Shown: positions 37,869 to 46,629, counted from the first letter of the stretch. The stretch: 64,000 bases of DNA from JAEUHM01 sp964538625 (GCA_964538625.1 CAZIGH010000006.1:79853-143852), one strand, 5' to 3'. The notes: generated by a model from the sequence alone, not told the origin. Made by a program: numbers and translations.

Positions 37869-38291
37869 CTATCGTCGCCGCGTATAGCCCACCACCTTGC
37901 CCGCTACGAACTCCACCTGCGTGCCCTCCACCGGAACGTAGTCAATGGACGGACCACCCCAGTAAAATGGGTCATAGTAACCGCACCCAGCGCCCCAATA
38001 GCCACCGAACCCGAAGTGGTGAGTATAGACCGGTTCATAACTGTTGTAGCTCCAGCGCTCAAGCTCCTTGCCGTCCCTTCTGCCGTTGTGGATTCTTGCC
38101 GGCCTGCCGAGAGCCAGATAGACGGCATCCTTGGACATGCCTTCACGCACTTCTCCTCGTCTCACGCTCGCCTGGTCTGCGGCGCTCAGCTTGCTGAACA
38201 TCTCAGGATTCCGCGTCACGCGGCGCTCGATGGGAGAGGCGCAGCCGGAGAGCAGCAGCGCTGCCATGGTCATGAAAAACAACTGTTTCAT
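37869..38291 (-). CDS. Lipoprotein with BamE/SmpA-like region
   Basis: MKQLFFMTMAALLLSGCAS is a lipoprotein signal peptide with lipobox LLSGC. The mature part has VRRGEVREGMSKDAVYLALGRP and DGKELERWSY, resembling the SmpA/BamE turn-and-strand pattern in which a short motif on outer-membrane lipoproteins precedes G-R-P, then a Gly/Tyr/Trp-rich tail (FGFGGYWGAGCGYYDPFYWG). The longer frame to 38396 is rejected because it would bury the lipobox. Role unknown, perhaps envelope assembly. It is divergent from moaA with an 80-base shared promoter region. Confidence 0.72.
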   Translation of the reverse strand: MKQLFFMTMAALLLSGCASPIERRVTRNPEMFSKLSAADQASVRRGEVREGMSKDAVYLALGRPARIHNGRRDGKELERWSYNSYEPVYTHHFGFGGYWGAGCGYYDPFYWGGPSIDYVPVEGTQVEFVAGKVVGYTRRR

Positions 38292-38371
38292 AAGCTGGAG
38301 TTTATCAAAGGTGTGGTCTGTCCGCCAAGCGCGGTGTTCGACGTCAGGCTCCAAAAGCTGACACGCATCAT

Positions 38372-39442
38372 TTGGGATGCAATACGCGCCAATCATGGTT
38401 CATAGTGACAGGAAAACAAAGCTCTCCCCCACCCGCCCAAGTGCAAGACTCTCACGGCCATCTCATTAGCTACCTGCGCGTCTCGGTCACCGACCGCTGC
38501 AACGAACGCTGCCGCTATTGCATGCCCGAGGAAATGCAGGCCTGGACGCCGCGGGAAGAGGTGCTGAGCTATGGGGAAATGCTGCGCGTCATCCGTGTCG
38601 GCTCCTCCTTGGGCATCCGCAAGATACGCGTCACGGGAGGGGAGCCGCTCACGCGCCCTGGAGTCGCCGCCTTCTGTGCCGATGTGGCAGCACTACCGGG
38701 CATCAGCGAGGTAGGCATCTCTACCAACGGCACCCTGCTGGCCCGCCGCGAGTCCACCGGCCACACCATGGCGGAAGCGCTCGTGGCGGCAGGCGTGCAT
38801 ACGGCCAATATCTCGCTCGACACCCTGGACCGAGCCGCCTACCGCCGCACCACAGGGCGTGATCTGCTGCCAGCCGTGCTCGAGGGCATCGATGCGGCCA
38901 TTGATGCCGGCTTTTCCTCCATCAAGCTCAATGCCGTACTCGTGAAAGGAGAAAGTGAGCCTGCCCTGCTGCCGCTCATTGAGTTTGCAAAAGAACGGCG
39001 CCTGCTTCTGCGCTTCATCGAGCTGATGCCGGTAAGCACCAACGAAGTGCTGGACGAGGCCAACTTCCTGCCCGTGGCCACCGCACGCCGCCTCATCGAG
39101 CAGCACACCGGGCCGCTCATCCCGCAGCCCGACTTCAAGACCAACGGCCCAGCCGCCTACTGGCTCATCCCCGGCAGCACCCAGCGCATTGGCTTCATCG
39201 GCGCACTGACCAATCTTCACTTCTGCGAAAGCTGCAACAAGCTGCGCCTGACGGCAGATGGCAAGCTCCGCCCCTGCCTCGGCTCGCACCTGGAGTTCGA
39301 CCTTCGTGAGGCGCTCCGCCGAGGAGCCTCAGATGCCGACTTGGCGGACATCATCCTCCACACCGTAGCCCGCAAGCCAAAGGAGCACGACTTTCGCCAA
39401 AACTACCAGCCACACCGCCGCATGATCGCCATCGGCGGCTGA
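38372..39442 (+). CDS. moaA: GTP 3',8-cyclase MoaA
   Basis: MoaA starts molybdenum cofactor synthesis with a radical-SAM rearrangement of GTP. SYLRVSVTDRCNERCRYCMP holds the N-terminal 4Fe-4S cysteines (Cys43, Cys47, Cys50). IRKIRVTGGEPLTRPG is the SAM-binding motif, and NLHFCESCNKLRLTADGKLRPCL carries the C-terminal cluster cysteines. The chain ends in MIAIGG, keeping the C-terminal Gly-Gly needed for activity. The first ~28 residues are extra; a GTG at 38405 is an alternative start. moaC follows after 9 bases. Confidence 0.94.
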   Translation: MGCNTRQSWFIVTGKQSSPPPAQVQDSHGHLISYLRVSVTDRCNERCRYCMPEEMQAWTPREEVLSYGEMLRVIRVGSSLGIRKIRVTGGEPLTRPGVAAFCADVAALPGISEVGISTNGTLLARRESTGHTMAEALVAAGVHTANISLDTLDRAAYRRTTGRDLLPAVLEGIDAAIDAGFSSIKLNAVLVKGESEPALLPLIEFAKERRLLLRFIELMPVSTNEVLDEANFLPVATARRLIEQHTGPLIPQPDFKTNGPAAYWLIPGSTQRIGFIGALTNLHFCESCNKLRLTADGKLRPCLGSHLEFDLREALRRGASDADLADIILHTVARKPKEHDFRQNYQPHRRMIAIGG

Positions 39443-39451
39443 AAAACAAGC

Positions 39452-39892
39452 ATGCTCAGCCACACCGACGAATCAGGAAAAGCCAATATGGTGGACGTGG
39501 GCCACAAGCCCGATCTCAGACGCTCAGCCATTGCCACCGCGAAGATCCTCCTCCAGCCCGCCACCCTGAAGATGGTGCAGGAGAATCAGCTTGCGAAAGG
39601 CGACGTCCTGGCCGTGGCACGTATCGCCGGAATCCAGGCGGCTAAGCAGACCGCCTCGCTCATCCCGCTCTGCCACACCCTGCCACTCTCTCATGCGGGC
39701 GTGGACTTCGCCTTTGAACCAGATGGCATCCGCATCACCACCAGCGCCTCCACCACCGCACAGACCGGCGTTGAAATGGAGGCACTCACCGCCGCCTCCG
39801 TGGCCGCTCTTACCCTCTATGACATGACCAAGGCCGTGGACACGGCTATGATCATCACCGAGGTAAAGCTGCTTGAGAAGCGCAAAGAGTAG
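39452..39892 (+). CDS. moaC: Cyclic pyranopterin monophosphate synthase MoaC
   Basis: A 146-residue MoaC with NMVDVGHKPDLRRSAIA at the start, GIQAAKQTASLIPLCHTLPL (substrate-binding His and Cys region), GVEMEALTAASVAALTLYDM and the catalytic-loop aspartate/lysine in DMTKAVD. It converts the MoaA product to cyclic pyranopterin monophosphate. It sits 9 bases after moaA and is clearly co-transcribed; no other moa or mog gene follows. Confidence 0.94.
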   Translation: MLSHTDESGKANMVDVGHKPDLRRSAIATAKILLQPATLKMVQENQLAKGDVLAVARIAGIQAAKQTASLIPLCHTLPLSHAGVDFAFEPDGIRITTSASTTAQTGVEMEALTAASVAALTLYDMTKAVDTAMIITEVKLLEKRKE

Positions 39893-39922
39893 TGTCCACC
39901 TTGTCAAAGAAGGGGAAGGAAG

Positions 39923-40255
39923 ATGGAACACAGGTTCATGCGCCCCCTCGAATCTCTTCTAAGCAAGTCGCAAAAAGCTCTGGCCAAGCTCAAGCCCGGC
40001 ACCTGGCAGGCGAAGATGTTGCTCCACACCGTGGAGGCGCTGAGGCTCGTCATTGACCACTGCCAAAGCGGAGCCGCCGCCTCCTCCCCGGAGCTTCGGA
40101 AGGCGCTTCAAACGCTCGAAGCATTGACCGTCAAAACCATGAAGACCAAGTTCGCACAAGGCACTTCCCAACACAGCCTTCAACAAAACCGACTTGCCGC
40201 ATTGCGTGCCGCGATGGCCATGATTCAATCCCAACTGGCCCAGTCGAGAGCCTAA
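39923..40255 (+). CDS. Small helical protein of unknown function
   Basis: A 110-residue, Ala/Leu/Gln-rich, probably all-helical cytoplasmic protein (LESLLSKSQKALAKLKPGTW, LHTVEALRLVIDHC). It starts 30 bases after moaC behind GGGGAAGGAAG, a good ribosome-binding site, and ends right before a hairpin element, which supports it as the last gene of the moaAC transcript. No family recognised. Confidence 0.55.
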   Translation: MEHRFMRPLESLLSKSQKALAKLKPGTWQAKMLLHTVEALRLVIDHCQSGAAASSPELRKALQTLEALTVKTMKTKFAQGTSQHSLQQNRLAALRAAMAMIQSQLAQSRA

Positions 40256-40343
40256 CCTGACTGATTCATGAAAGTCGTAGCCAGAAGCAGTGAAAGCCCG
40301 CAGTGGCAAGGCGGGCGCAGTAGCGTTTCATGAATCCGTCAGG
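40256..40343. repeat. Nested inverted-repeat element
   Basis: Outer arms CCTGACTGATTCATGAAA (40256-40273) and TTTCATGAATCCGTCAGG (40326-40343) pair over 18 bp with one mismatch. Inside is a second hairpin GCCCGC (40296-40301) / GCGGGC (40311-40316). It starts on the stop codon side of the preceding small gene. The nested layout recalls bacterial REP/BIME or MITE-type elements but shares no sequence with the REPs at the right end of the window; it may also act as a terminator. Bases 40344-40582 beyond it hold no convincing gene. Confidence 0.6.
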
Positions 40344-40582
40344 CTAAGCAGCCTCGACAAATCAAAACACCTCGCCCCCTCTTCTGTCTGTCCCTTCTAT
40401 GATCGCAGTAGTGTGGGTTGCGGATCCTGCCGACGGACCTGCCGCCAGAACAAAACCTCATTCGTGCCGCGGAAGAGATGCCTTCCAGGAACTGGACTTC
40501 CGTCGAAAGAACCTGTCTTGAAACTTTGCTTTGTGCGCTAGTGTAGGAGTGAAACCGGCGCGATCGGCATTCTTGATGCTCC

Positions 40583-43186
40583 GTGTTATCTCCTGTCGTA
40601 ACTTTGCTCAGAACCTTGTCCGCGCCTTTGCCTCAATCCCCCTCCACTCAGGTGTCTGCCCCAAGACACAGGCTGCTGCGTGACTACAAGACAAGCCCCG
40701 GTGCCTACGACGAACTGCTCGATCCCTCAGGCACCATCCGCGAGCCTTATCGAAGGCTCATGGCTGAACTCGAGCAACTCGGACCTGACGAACTCAAACG
40801 CCGTTGGGATACCGGTCGCCGTTTCATCCATGAGCAGGGCGTCACCTACAACGTGTACGGCGACCCCATGGGCATGGAGCGCCCCTGGGAGCTCGACCCC
40901 ATACCCATGATGATCTCCGCAGCGGAATGGGGCCGCCTGGAGACAGCCCTCGTACAGCGCGCCCAGCTTCTCAATGCGGTCATCGCAGACTGCTACGGAG
41001 AGCAAAAGCTCATTCACAGCGGCGGCCTGCCACCCGCACTGGTGCTAGCGCAGCCAGACTTCCTACGCGCCTGCCACGGCATCAAACCGGCCAATGGCGT
41101 GTACTTGAGTTGTTATGCCGTGGACTTGGCACGCTCCCCGGACGGCAAGTGGTGGGCCATCTCAGACCGCACCCAGATCCCCACCGGTTCCGGCTACGCA
41201 CTGGCGAACCGACTTGTCACCTCACGCGTGCTCCAGGAGGTATTCCGAGACTGCAACGTGCACCGGCTGGCCGGCTTCTATGGGCAGCTGCGCGACTCTC
41301 TGGGCCGCCTCGCGCAGCGCCGCACCGATGATGCACGCATCGTCATGCTCACCCCGGGTCCGCACAACGAGACCTACTTTGAGCAATCCTATCTAGCCCG
41401 CTACCTCGGCCTCACACTCGTGGAGGGCCAGGATCTCACCGTGCGCGACGGACGCGTTTTCCTCAAGACCCTCAGCGGCCTCGAACCCGTGGATGTCATT
41501 CTGCGCCGAGTGGATGATGATTTTTGTGATCCCCTGGAACTGCGAAACAACTCCATGCTAGGCGTACCCGGCCTAGTGGAAGCGCTCAGGACCGGCACCG
41601 TAGCCGTAGCCAACAGCCTCGGCAGCGGCCTGCTGCAATCACCCGCCTTCATGGCCTTCCTTCCAGGCCTGTGCAAACACCTCCTCGGTGAGGAACTCAA
41701 ACTCCCCTCAGTAGCCACCTGGTGGTGCGGACAGAAGTCTGCGGAAGAACATGTGCTGGCGAATCTGCATCGCATCTTCGTCAAGCCCGCCATGCGCTCC
41801 GGAGCCATAGGCATGACACCGGGAGGCGAGATGTCCCCGGCCGAACTAGATGCACTGAAGCGGCGCATCCAGTTCCAGCCCCATCTGTATGTGGCCCAGG
41901 AGCGCGTCGAACTCTCTACCGCGCCCACCTGGTCAGCCGATGGCAAACTCATGCCACGCCCAGTGGCCATGCGCGTTTACCTCGTAGCCGCAGAGGACGG
42001 CAGCTACCACGTCATGCCCGGGGGACTAGCACGCATAGCACCACTGGACGGCGCACGCATGATCTCCATGCAGCGCGGCGGCTCCAGCAAAGACATCTGG
42101 GTCATGAATGAAGGCCCGGTGGATGAAGTGACACTGCTACCACGCACGGCAGATGCCATTGAACTTCGCCGTACCGGAAACAACCTGCCCAGCCGCGTAG
42201 CAGACAATCTCTACTGGCTCGGTCGCTACGCCGAACGCGCCGAGTGCACCGCACGCCTCCTGCGCAGCTCCCTCATCCGCCTGAACTCAGAGACCGCCAG
42301 CAGCGCAGTTGTGCTCCTTGAACCCATGCTTCAAACCCTCGAAGCCCAGGACCAACTACCGTCAGGCCGCACCGCCACACTGCTCAAATCCAACACCGAG
42401 GCGCTCGAGGCAGAGCTGCTCTCCCTCATCCTGGATGACCAGAAGACCGGCAGCCTCTGCGCCCTTGCCGAACAACTTCAGCGCCTCGGCATGCAAGTGC
42501 GTGACAGGACTTCAAACGACTTCTGGCGCGCCGTCAGCGTGCTTGGTGACACCATCCAGCACGCCGCAAAGTCCCAGGAGTTCCTCATCAGTGACGGCAT
42601 CGTTCTGCTCAATCAAGTCCTGCTCCAGATCGCCGCACTCAACGGACTTGCCTACGAGAACATGACCCGTGCGCAAGGCTGGCGCTTCCTCGACATCGGA
42701 CGCCGCGTGGAGCGCACCATCTACTTCAGCAGCTTCCTGGGCCGCGCCTTGAAATCGTGGATATCCGACACCTCCAGCGCGCTCGAAGCCGTGCTGGAGA
42801 TGGCAGATAGCACCATCACCTACCGTTCCCGCTACAATCTCATGCCCACCATGGCTGCGGTGTACGACCTCGTCATGCTGGATGATACCAATCCCCGCTC
42901 ACTCCTCTTCCAGTTCCGCCAGCTCACCAAACATCTCGATCGCCTGCCTGGCGAGACAGAAGCCATGCCCGGCAGCGCCCAAAAAATTCTCATCGAAGCC
43001 GTGGCCAAACTTCGTCTCACTGATCCCATGACGCTTGAAACGGAAGGCAACGACGTCGCCCTCACCCTGCTGCATCTGGAAAAAGCCATGCCCCGCTTCT
43101 CGGATGCGCTCGCCGTAAGCTACTTCGCCCACTCCGCCATCTCCCGCACAGGCCCCAGTCACTTCACCTCAGGAGGAGGCGCATGA
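40583..43186 (+). CDS. Circularly permuted ATP-grasp / alpha-E domain fusion protein
   Basis: The 867-residue protein fuses two proteins usually encoded separately. Residues ~45-510 are the circularly permuted ATP-grasp (DUF404/407) with GVTYNVYGDPMGMERPWELD, VMLTPGPHNETYFEQSYLAR, GLTLVEGQDLTVRDG, VDVILRRVDDDFCDPLEL and ANSLGSGLLQSPAFMAFLPG. Residues ~530-850 are the alpha-E helical domain, starting LPSRVADNLYWLGRYAERAE. Such pairs occur with transglutaminases and are predicted to ligate amino acids or peptides; the exact reaction is unknown. GTG 40583 is the longest start. The stop overlaps the next start by 4 bases. Confidence 0.87.
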   Translation: MLSPVVTLLRTLSAPLPQSPSTQVSAPRHRLLRDYKTSPGAYDELLDPSGTIREPYRRLMAELEQLGPDELKRRWDTGRRFIHEQGVTYNVYGDPMGMERPWELDPIPMMISAAEWGRLETALVQRAQLLNAVIADCYGEQKLIHSGGLPPALVLAQPDFLRACHGIKPANGVYLSCYAVDLARSPDGKWWAISDRTQIPTGSGYALANRLVTSRVLQEVFRDCNVHRLAGFYGQLRDSLGRLAQRRTDDARIVMLTPGPHNETYFEQSYLARYLGLTLVEGQDLTVRDGRVFLKTLSGLEPVDVILRRVDDDFCDPLELRNNSMLGVPGLVEALRTGTVAVANSLGSGLLQSPAFMAFLPGLCKHLLGEELKLPSVATWWCGQKSAEEHVLANLHRIFVKPAMRSGAIGMTPGGEMSPAELDALKRRIQFQPHLYVAQERVELSTAPTWSADGKLMPRPVAMRVYLVAAEDGSYHVMPGGLARIAPLDGARMISMQRGGSSKDIWVMNEGPVDEVTLLPRTADAIELRRTGNNLPSRVADNLYWLGRYAERAECTARLLRSSLIRLNSETASSAVVLLEPMLQTLEAQDQLPSGRTATLLKSNTEALEAELLSLILDDQKTGSLCALAEQLQRLGMQVRDRTSNDFWRAVSVLGDTIQHAAKSQEFLISDGIVLLNQVLLQIAALNGLAYENMTRAQGWRFLDIGRRVERTIYFSSFLGRALKSWISDTSSALEAVLEMADSTITYRSRYNLMPTMAAVYDLVMLDDTNPRSLLFQFRQLTKHLDRLPGETEAMPGSAQKILIEAVAKLRLTDPMTLETEGNDVALTLLHLEKAMPRFSDALAVSYFAHSAISRTGPSHFTSGGGA

Positions 43187-44058
43187 AGTTTCGCATCACC
43201 CACCGCACCTCATACCGCTACGCTGAAGCCGTCACCGTCTCCTACCATGCCGCACGCATGACACCGCGCACCACCAGCAGCCAGCTGTGCAGCGAGGTCA
43301 GCTTCACCATCGACCCCGCCCCCGCAGTCCAGAGCACGCGCACCGATTACTTCGGCAACGAGGTCTGCGTCTTCAGCCTTCAGGGACTGCACCGGCACTT
43401 GCACGTCACCGCCCGCAGCACGGTCGAAACCGCAGCGAGAGCGGAGCTCCACCTGGATCTTTCACCCACCTACGGCCAGACCAGAAAACAGTTTCTCGAT
43501 CCCGTCTCCCCTTCCCTCTGCGAACCCTACCAGTTCGTCTTTGACTCCCCGCAGGTGAAGTGCCTGCCCGAGTACGCCGAGTATGGCACCCCGAGCTTTC
43601 AGGAAAGCACCCCTCTGCTCGCCGGCGTAAGAGATCTGACCAGTCGTCTGCACAAAGACTTCGTCTTTGACTCCACCGCCACCACTGTGGCCACACCACT
43701 CAACGAAGTTTGGGAAAAGCGCCGCGGCGTGTGCCAAGACTTTGCCCACCTCGGCATAGCCATTCTGCGCAGTCTAGGCCTGCCTGCTCGCTACGTCAGC
43801 GGCTACCTCCGCACCGTGCCGCCACCTGGCAAACCCCGCATGGTCGGAGCAGATCAGAGCCACGCATGGTACTCCGTCTTTTGTCCCGGGCTGGGCTGGG
43901 TGGACTTCGACCCCACCAACGACTGCGTGGTCGGTGAAGACCATCCCGTCGTCGCAGTAGGGCGTGACTACAGCGACGTCAGCCCCCTCGTCGGCATCCT
44001 CACTGGCGGCGGCCAGCACGAGGTCATGGTCGGCGTCGATGTAGAACCTCTGGGGTAG
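43183..44058 (+). CDS. Transglutaminase-like cysteine protease family protein
   Basis: A 291-residue protein with an N-terminal beta region (ITHRTSYRYAEAVTVSYHAA) typical of bacterial transglutaminase-like proteins, and a papain-like catalytic triad: Cys184 in RRGVCQDFAHL, His227 in DQSHAWY and Asp243 in VDFDPTND. It overlaps the ATP-grasp/alpha-E gene by ATGA and is thus translationally coupled. In this conserved neighbourhood the enzyme is thought to process the peptide product of the ligase, but no substrate is proven. Confidence 0.88.
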   Translation: MKFRITHRTSYRYAEAVTVSYHAARMTPRTTSSQLCSEVSFTIDPAPAVQSTRTDYFGNEVCVFSLQGLHRHLHVTARSTVETAARAELHLDLSPTYGQTRKQFLDPVSPSLCEPYQFVFDSPQVKCLPEYAEYGTPSFQESTPLLAGVRDLTSRLHKDFVFDSTATTVATPLNEVWEKRRGVCQDFAHLGIAILRSLGLPARYVSGYLRTVPPPGKPRMVGADQSHAWYSVFCPGLGWVDFDPTNDCVVGEDHPVVAVGRDYSDVSPLVGILTGGGQHEVMVGVDVEPLG

Positions 44059-44097
44059 CCCAGCTGGCCGCACTCAGCGCCGCACACCATCGCTCGC

Positions 44098-45381
44098 TCA
44101 CAAAGGTTTGGTATAGATACGCTCAAACACGGCATCCGGCCCCTCGGCCACCCTGTTCGGATCCACAATCGTGATTCCGTCTTCGCCAAATCGAGCCGTC
44201 ACCGTAGCGCCCTTACCCTCGCTCAAATACTTGAAGTTCAAATCCCGCACACGAGCCGCCGCGTCCACAATGGCACAAGTGATTCGAGAATCTTCTGCCG
44301 TGGGGTAAATCGGGGCCACTTCATCCAGCGAGGCACCATCAAACTTGACCGAGCAAATCGCTACCAGACCCACCGTCAGACTGTCCACCCCGTAGCCAAT
44401 GTAGCCCCTCGTACCATCAGGACGCAGAACTTCTCGCGTAAAGTGGTTATTCGCAGTGCGAGAGCCACCGCCGGCGTTCCACCAGCGAAAACCGCGGTTC
44501 TGCTGGTCACTCTCCACTTTGCCATCTGCCCCCACAATCTCGTGCCCCTGGTTCACCGGTGCCTCGAAGTCTGGCGGCGTGATCCAATTGTTGTGGAAGT
44601 TGATCGACATACCGTTGTCAAAGTCCACGCGCACCTGCACCGCATCATACGCATTGATGCCATCCCGCACCAGGCGCTTCTTCTGGCCCACTGCCGTCAG
44701 TGACACAGGTTTGCTCCGGTAGTAGCTCCAGATCAGATCCGTCCAGTGCGGCCCCACGTAGCTGAAGGGGTCACTGCTTTCCACCCACTTGAAGGTGCTC
44801 GTACTCACCTCCAACGGCTCTTCCAGATACGCCGTTCCATAGAGCGGCGCACCTATCCGCTTCTGAATGTCATCCCGCACCCGCAGATGATCCGGGTCAT
44901 AGCGCTTGTGCATGTCCACCGCCACCACGCAGTTCTTTGCACGAGCCCGCTCGATGATCTCATCCGCCTCATGAATGCTCAGGCACATCGGTTTCTCCGT
45001 GAGCACATGCACTCCCGCAGCCAGCGAGTCCAGAATGGGCTGCGTATGCAAGTGGTCAGGTGTCGCTACCGCCATCACGTCCAAATCCGGAAAGTCCCGC
45101 AGAATATCCCTCCACGGTTCCTCTCCAAAATACGCCCTCGGTTCATGGCCCGTCTGTTCCTTGAAGCTGGCCGCAGCCTTCTGTGCAGACTTCTCGGAAC
45201 GCGTGGCCACAGCCACGAGATCAAACTTCACCCCTGCAAGCTTGCGCGCATGCGACTCAAGCCCCACCCGTGCAAGCTGACCAGCTATGCCAAAACGTTG
45301 AAGATCTGCGTAAGCTCTTGCGTGGACATCTCCACCGAACATTCCTGCACCGACGAGCGCTATTTTGATTTGGTCTGACAT
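44098..45381 (-). CDS. Gfo/Idh/MocA family oxidoreductase
   Basis: A 427-residue cytoplasmic oxidoreductase. IALVGAGMFGGDVHARAYA is the Rossmann nucleotide-binding motif, DLDVMAVATPDHLHTQPIL and VHVLTEKPMCLS the dinucleotide/catalytic EKP motif, and VGPHWTDLIWSYY carries the conserved His. Members oxidise or epimerise sugars, inositols and related compounds with NAD(P). It has no sulfatase or transporter beside it; it is convergent with the transglutaminase gene (39 bases apart). Confidence 0.85.
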   Translation of the reverse strand: MSDQIKIALVGAGMFGGDVHARAYADLQRFGIAGQLARVGLESHARKLAGVKFDLVAVATRSEKSAQKAAASFKEQTGHEPRAYFGEEPWRDILRDFPDLDVMAVATPDHLHTQPILDSLAAGVHVLTEKPMCLSIHEADEIIERARAKNCVVAVDMHKRYDPDHLRVRDDIQKRIGAPLYGTAYLEEPLEVSTSTFKWVESSDPFSYVGPHWTDLIWSYYRSKPVSLTAVGQKKRLVRDGINAYDAVQVRVDFDNGMSINFHNNWITPPDFEAPVNQGHEIVGADGKVESDQQNRGFRWWNAGGGSRTANNHFTREVLRPDGTRGYIGYGVDSLTVGLVAICSVKFDGASLDEVAPIYPTAEDSRITCAIVDAAARVRDLNFKYLSEGKGATVTARFGEDGITIVDPNRVAEGPDAVFERIYTKPL

Positions 45382-45511
45382 AGATTGGATAAGAGAAGAA
45401 CAATCGTGGCGAAACTGGACCTTCCATCAATCAAAGATGCCTCTTGCCTGCCGAATCCAGTTCGCCGCATAGCCTCAGAATGCAAAATATCGAAAATAAA
45501 CAAAAATCGAT

Positions 45512-45540
45512 TTGACGATGTTGAAGTTCCCAGTTAACAT
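45512..45540 (+). promoter_or_regulatory. Sigma-70-like promoter of a small transcription unit
   Basis: TTGACG (45512-45517) and TAACAT (45535-45540) are separated by exactly 17 bases in an AT-rich stretch and lie 25 bases before ATG 45565. This is the clearest consensus-like promoter noticed in the window. Confidence 0.6.
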
Positions 45541-45564
45541 CTCGCACGCTCAACGCACTCGCTC

Positions 45565-45732
45565 ATGAAAACCTCCTCCATTCAAATGACCGCATACGCC
45601 GCCCCGGCAGGGTTCGGCTGGTCATTTGCTGCCGGAAGAAGTTTGGGGCTCGGAATGCCAGTGGTCCGTAATTGGAATCATCGCACATGCCTCACCGAGC
45701 CCAAACCCACCGGCGAGCCAGGAGCTTCGTAA
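45565..45732 (+). CDS. Candidate small protein (55 aa) between promoter and terminator
   Basis: ATG 45565 to TAA 45732 encodes MKTSSIQMTAYAAPAGFGWS and 35 further residues, rich in Gly, Pro and Thr, with no membrane segment. The frame sits exactly between a consensus-like promoter (45512-45540) and a rho-independent terminator (45763-45800), which is the main support. No clear Shine-Dalgarno sequence is visible, and the transcript could instead be a non-coding RNA of about 250 bases. It directly precedes the tRNA array. Unrecognised. Confidence 0.4.
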   Translation: MKTSSIQMTAYAAPAGFGWSFAAGRSLGLGMPVVRNWNHRTCLTEPKPTGEPGAS

Positions 45733-45762
45733 CAAGTCCACAGAACAAAGGATTTTCACGCC

Positions 45763-45800
45763 AGCCCTGCTCGCCAACCCGGAGAGCAGGGCTTTTTTTT
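45763..45800 (+). terminator. Rho-independent terminator
   Basis: AGCCCTGCT (45763-45771) pairs perfectly with AGCAGGGCT (45785-45793), followed by seven or more T residues. It closes the small transcription unit that starts near 45547. Confidence 0.85.
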
Positions 45801-46276
45801 CCTCCAGCACTCACTGCCTTCCCTCCCACACACATCTACCTCACAGAACGCATCTAACCACCTTACAGGCTGTCCAGGCACCAGAATCCATTTCCAGTCC
45901 AGCCTCCAGCCAACAACCATCCACCCTTGCCACGGATTGATGTCATCGCGGCGCTGCAAGTTGAGCGCCTATCCATAATCCACTATTCCGAAACTCCCTC
46001 GCGTTTCCGGAATGAGGGGAGTCCATGCCCGGACGCCGGGATCACCCCCCATCTCAAACGCTTTCTTAAACCCAAAGGCTTCCCCAGGAGGTGTGCCACA
46101 AACACCGAAACATCCGCCGAGCAAATCCAGCGGGTGCGACGCCAGACCGGCGTGGCAGCGGTGTTCGTTCTTTTTGTCGTCAATAAAGGCGGGCGGTGCT
46201 CAAGCGCCGTCCGCCACACGACGCCAGCTCATCGCGCAAGTGGGCTGACATCGTGATCCAAGCACGACAACTTCAT
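45801..46276. other. Intergenic region before the tRNA array
   Basis: No convincing gene or tRNA was found in these 476 bases. Several GC-rich short palindromes occur (for example GGCGGGCGG...CCGTCCGCC near 46190-46210). The promoter of the tRNA array should lie here. Confidence 0.4.
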
Positions 46277-46352
46277 ACGGAGGTGGCTCGACAAGCAAGG
46301 CACCGGATTCCAAACCCGGTTCATGTGGGGGCAGTACCCACCCTCCGTGCCA
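46277..46352 (+). tRNA. tRNA-Trp(CCA), non-canonical elbow
   Basis: Acceptor ACGGAGG/CCTCCGT pairs fully, with discriminator G and encoded CCA. The anticodon loop TTCCAAA gives CCA. The T-arm GTGGG-GGCAGTA-CCCAC has G55-C56 instead of T55-C56, and the D-loop GACAAGCA has A18-G19. First gene of the array. Confidence 0.85.
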
Positions 46353-46454
46353 TCGTTCAAACCCTACTCGTCCTCGGACCATTCGAGCGGAAGGAAGACC
46401 GAAGCGTTTACTGCGATCTTGTCTCTTACATCTTGAAGTCCTGAAACTTTTCTC

Positions 46455-46527
46455 GGCGGGAAGGAGCAGTCTCCGGCCTGGTCTCATAAGCCTGGTACCT
46501 TCGTGCAACTCGAAGTCCCGCACCCCA
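46455..46527 (+). tRNA. tRNA-Met(CAT)-like, possibly initiator-type, poorly folded
   Basis: Anticodon loop CTCATAA gives CAT. The acceptor GCGGGA/TCCCGC pairs except at 1:72 (G over A), and an unpaired 1:72 is an initiator feature. T-arm CTTCG-TGCAACT-CGAAG pairs well with G55-C56. The D-arm (GGAG-CAGT-CTCC) is short and the anticodon stem has mismatches, and the 3' end reads CCCCA. It may be decayed. Confidence 0.5.
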
Positions 46528-46530
46528 TCT

Positions 46531-46622
46531 TGAGCCGTTAGTCGTATAATGAGCACGATCTGCCTGTAAAGCAGATGTCCCTTGAAGGACCTAGCTGGAG
46601 CATTACCAGCGCGGTTCACCCA
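46531..46622 (+). tRNA. tRNA-Tyr(GTA), class II, non-canonical elbow
   Basis: Acceptor TGAGCCG/CGGTTCA pairs (one G-U); CCA is encoded. Anticodon arm TCTGC-CTGTAAA-GCAGA is perfect and gives GTA. A variable arm GTCC/GGAC is present as expected for Tyr. T-arm GCTGG-AGCATTA-CCAGC shows G55-C56. Confidence 0.87.
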
Positions 46623-46629
46623 TTTTTAT

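Noticed and set aside
40290..40541. 83-codon plus-strand frame after the nested hairpin
   Set aside because: It begins inside the hairpin element and has an erratic Cys/Arg-rich translation with no family; no ribosome-binding site.
46097..46160. Possible extra tRNA (TGCCAC...GTGGCA) before the array
   Set aside because: The terminal 6-bp pairing exists, but no D, anticodon or T arm could be folded and the 3' end is not CCA-like.
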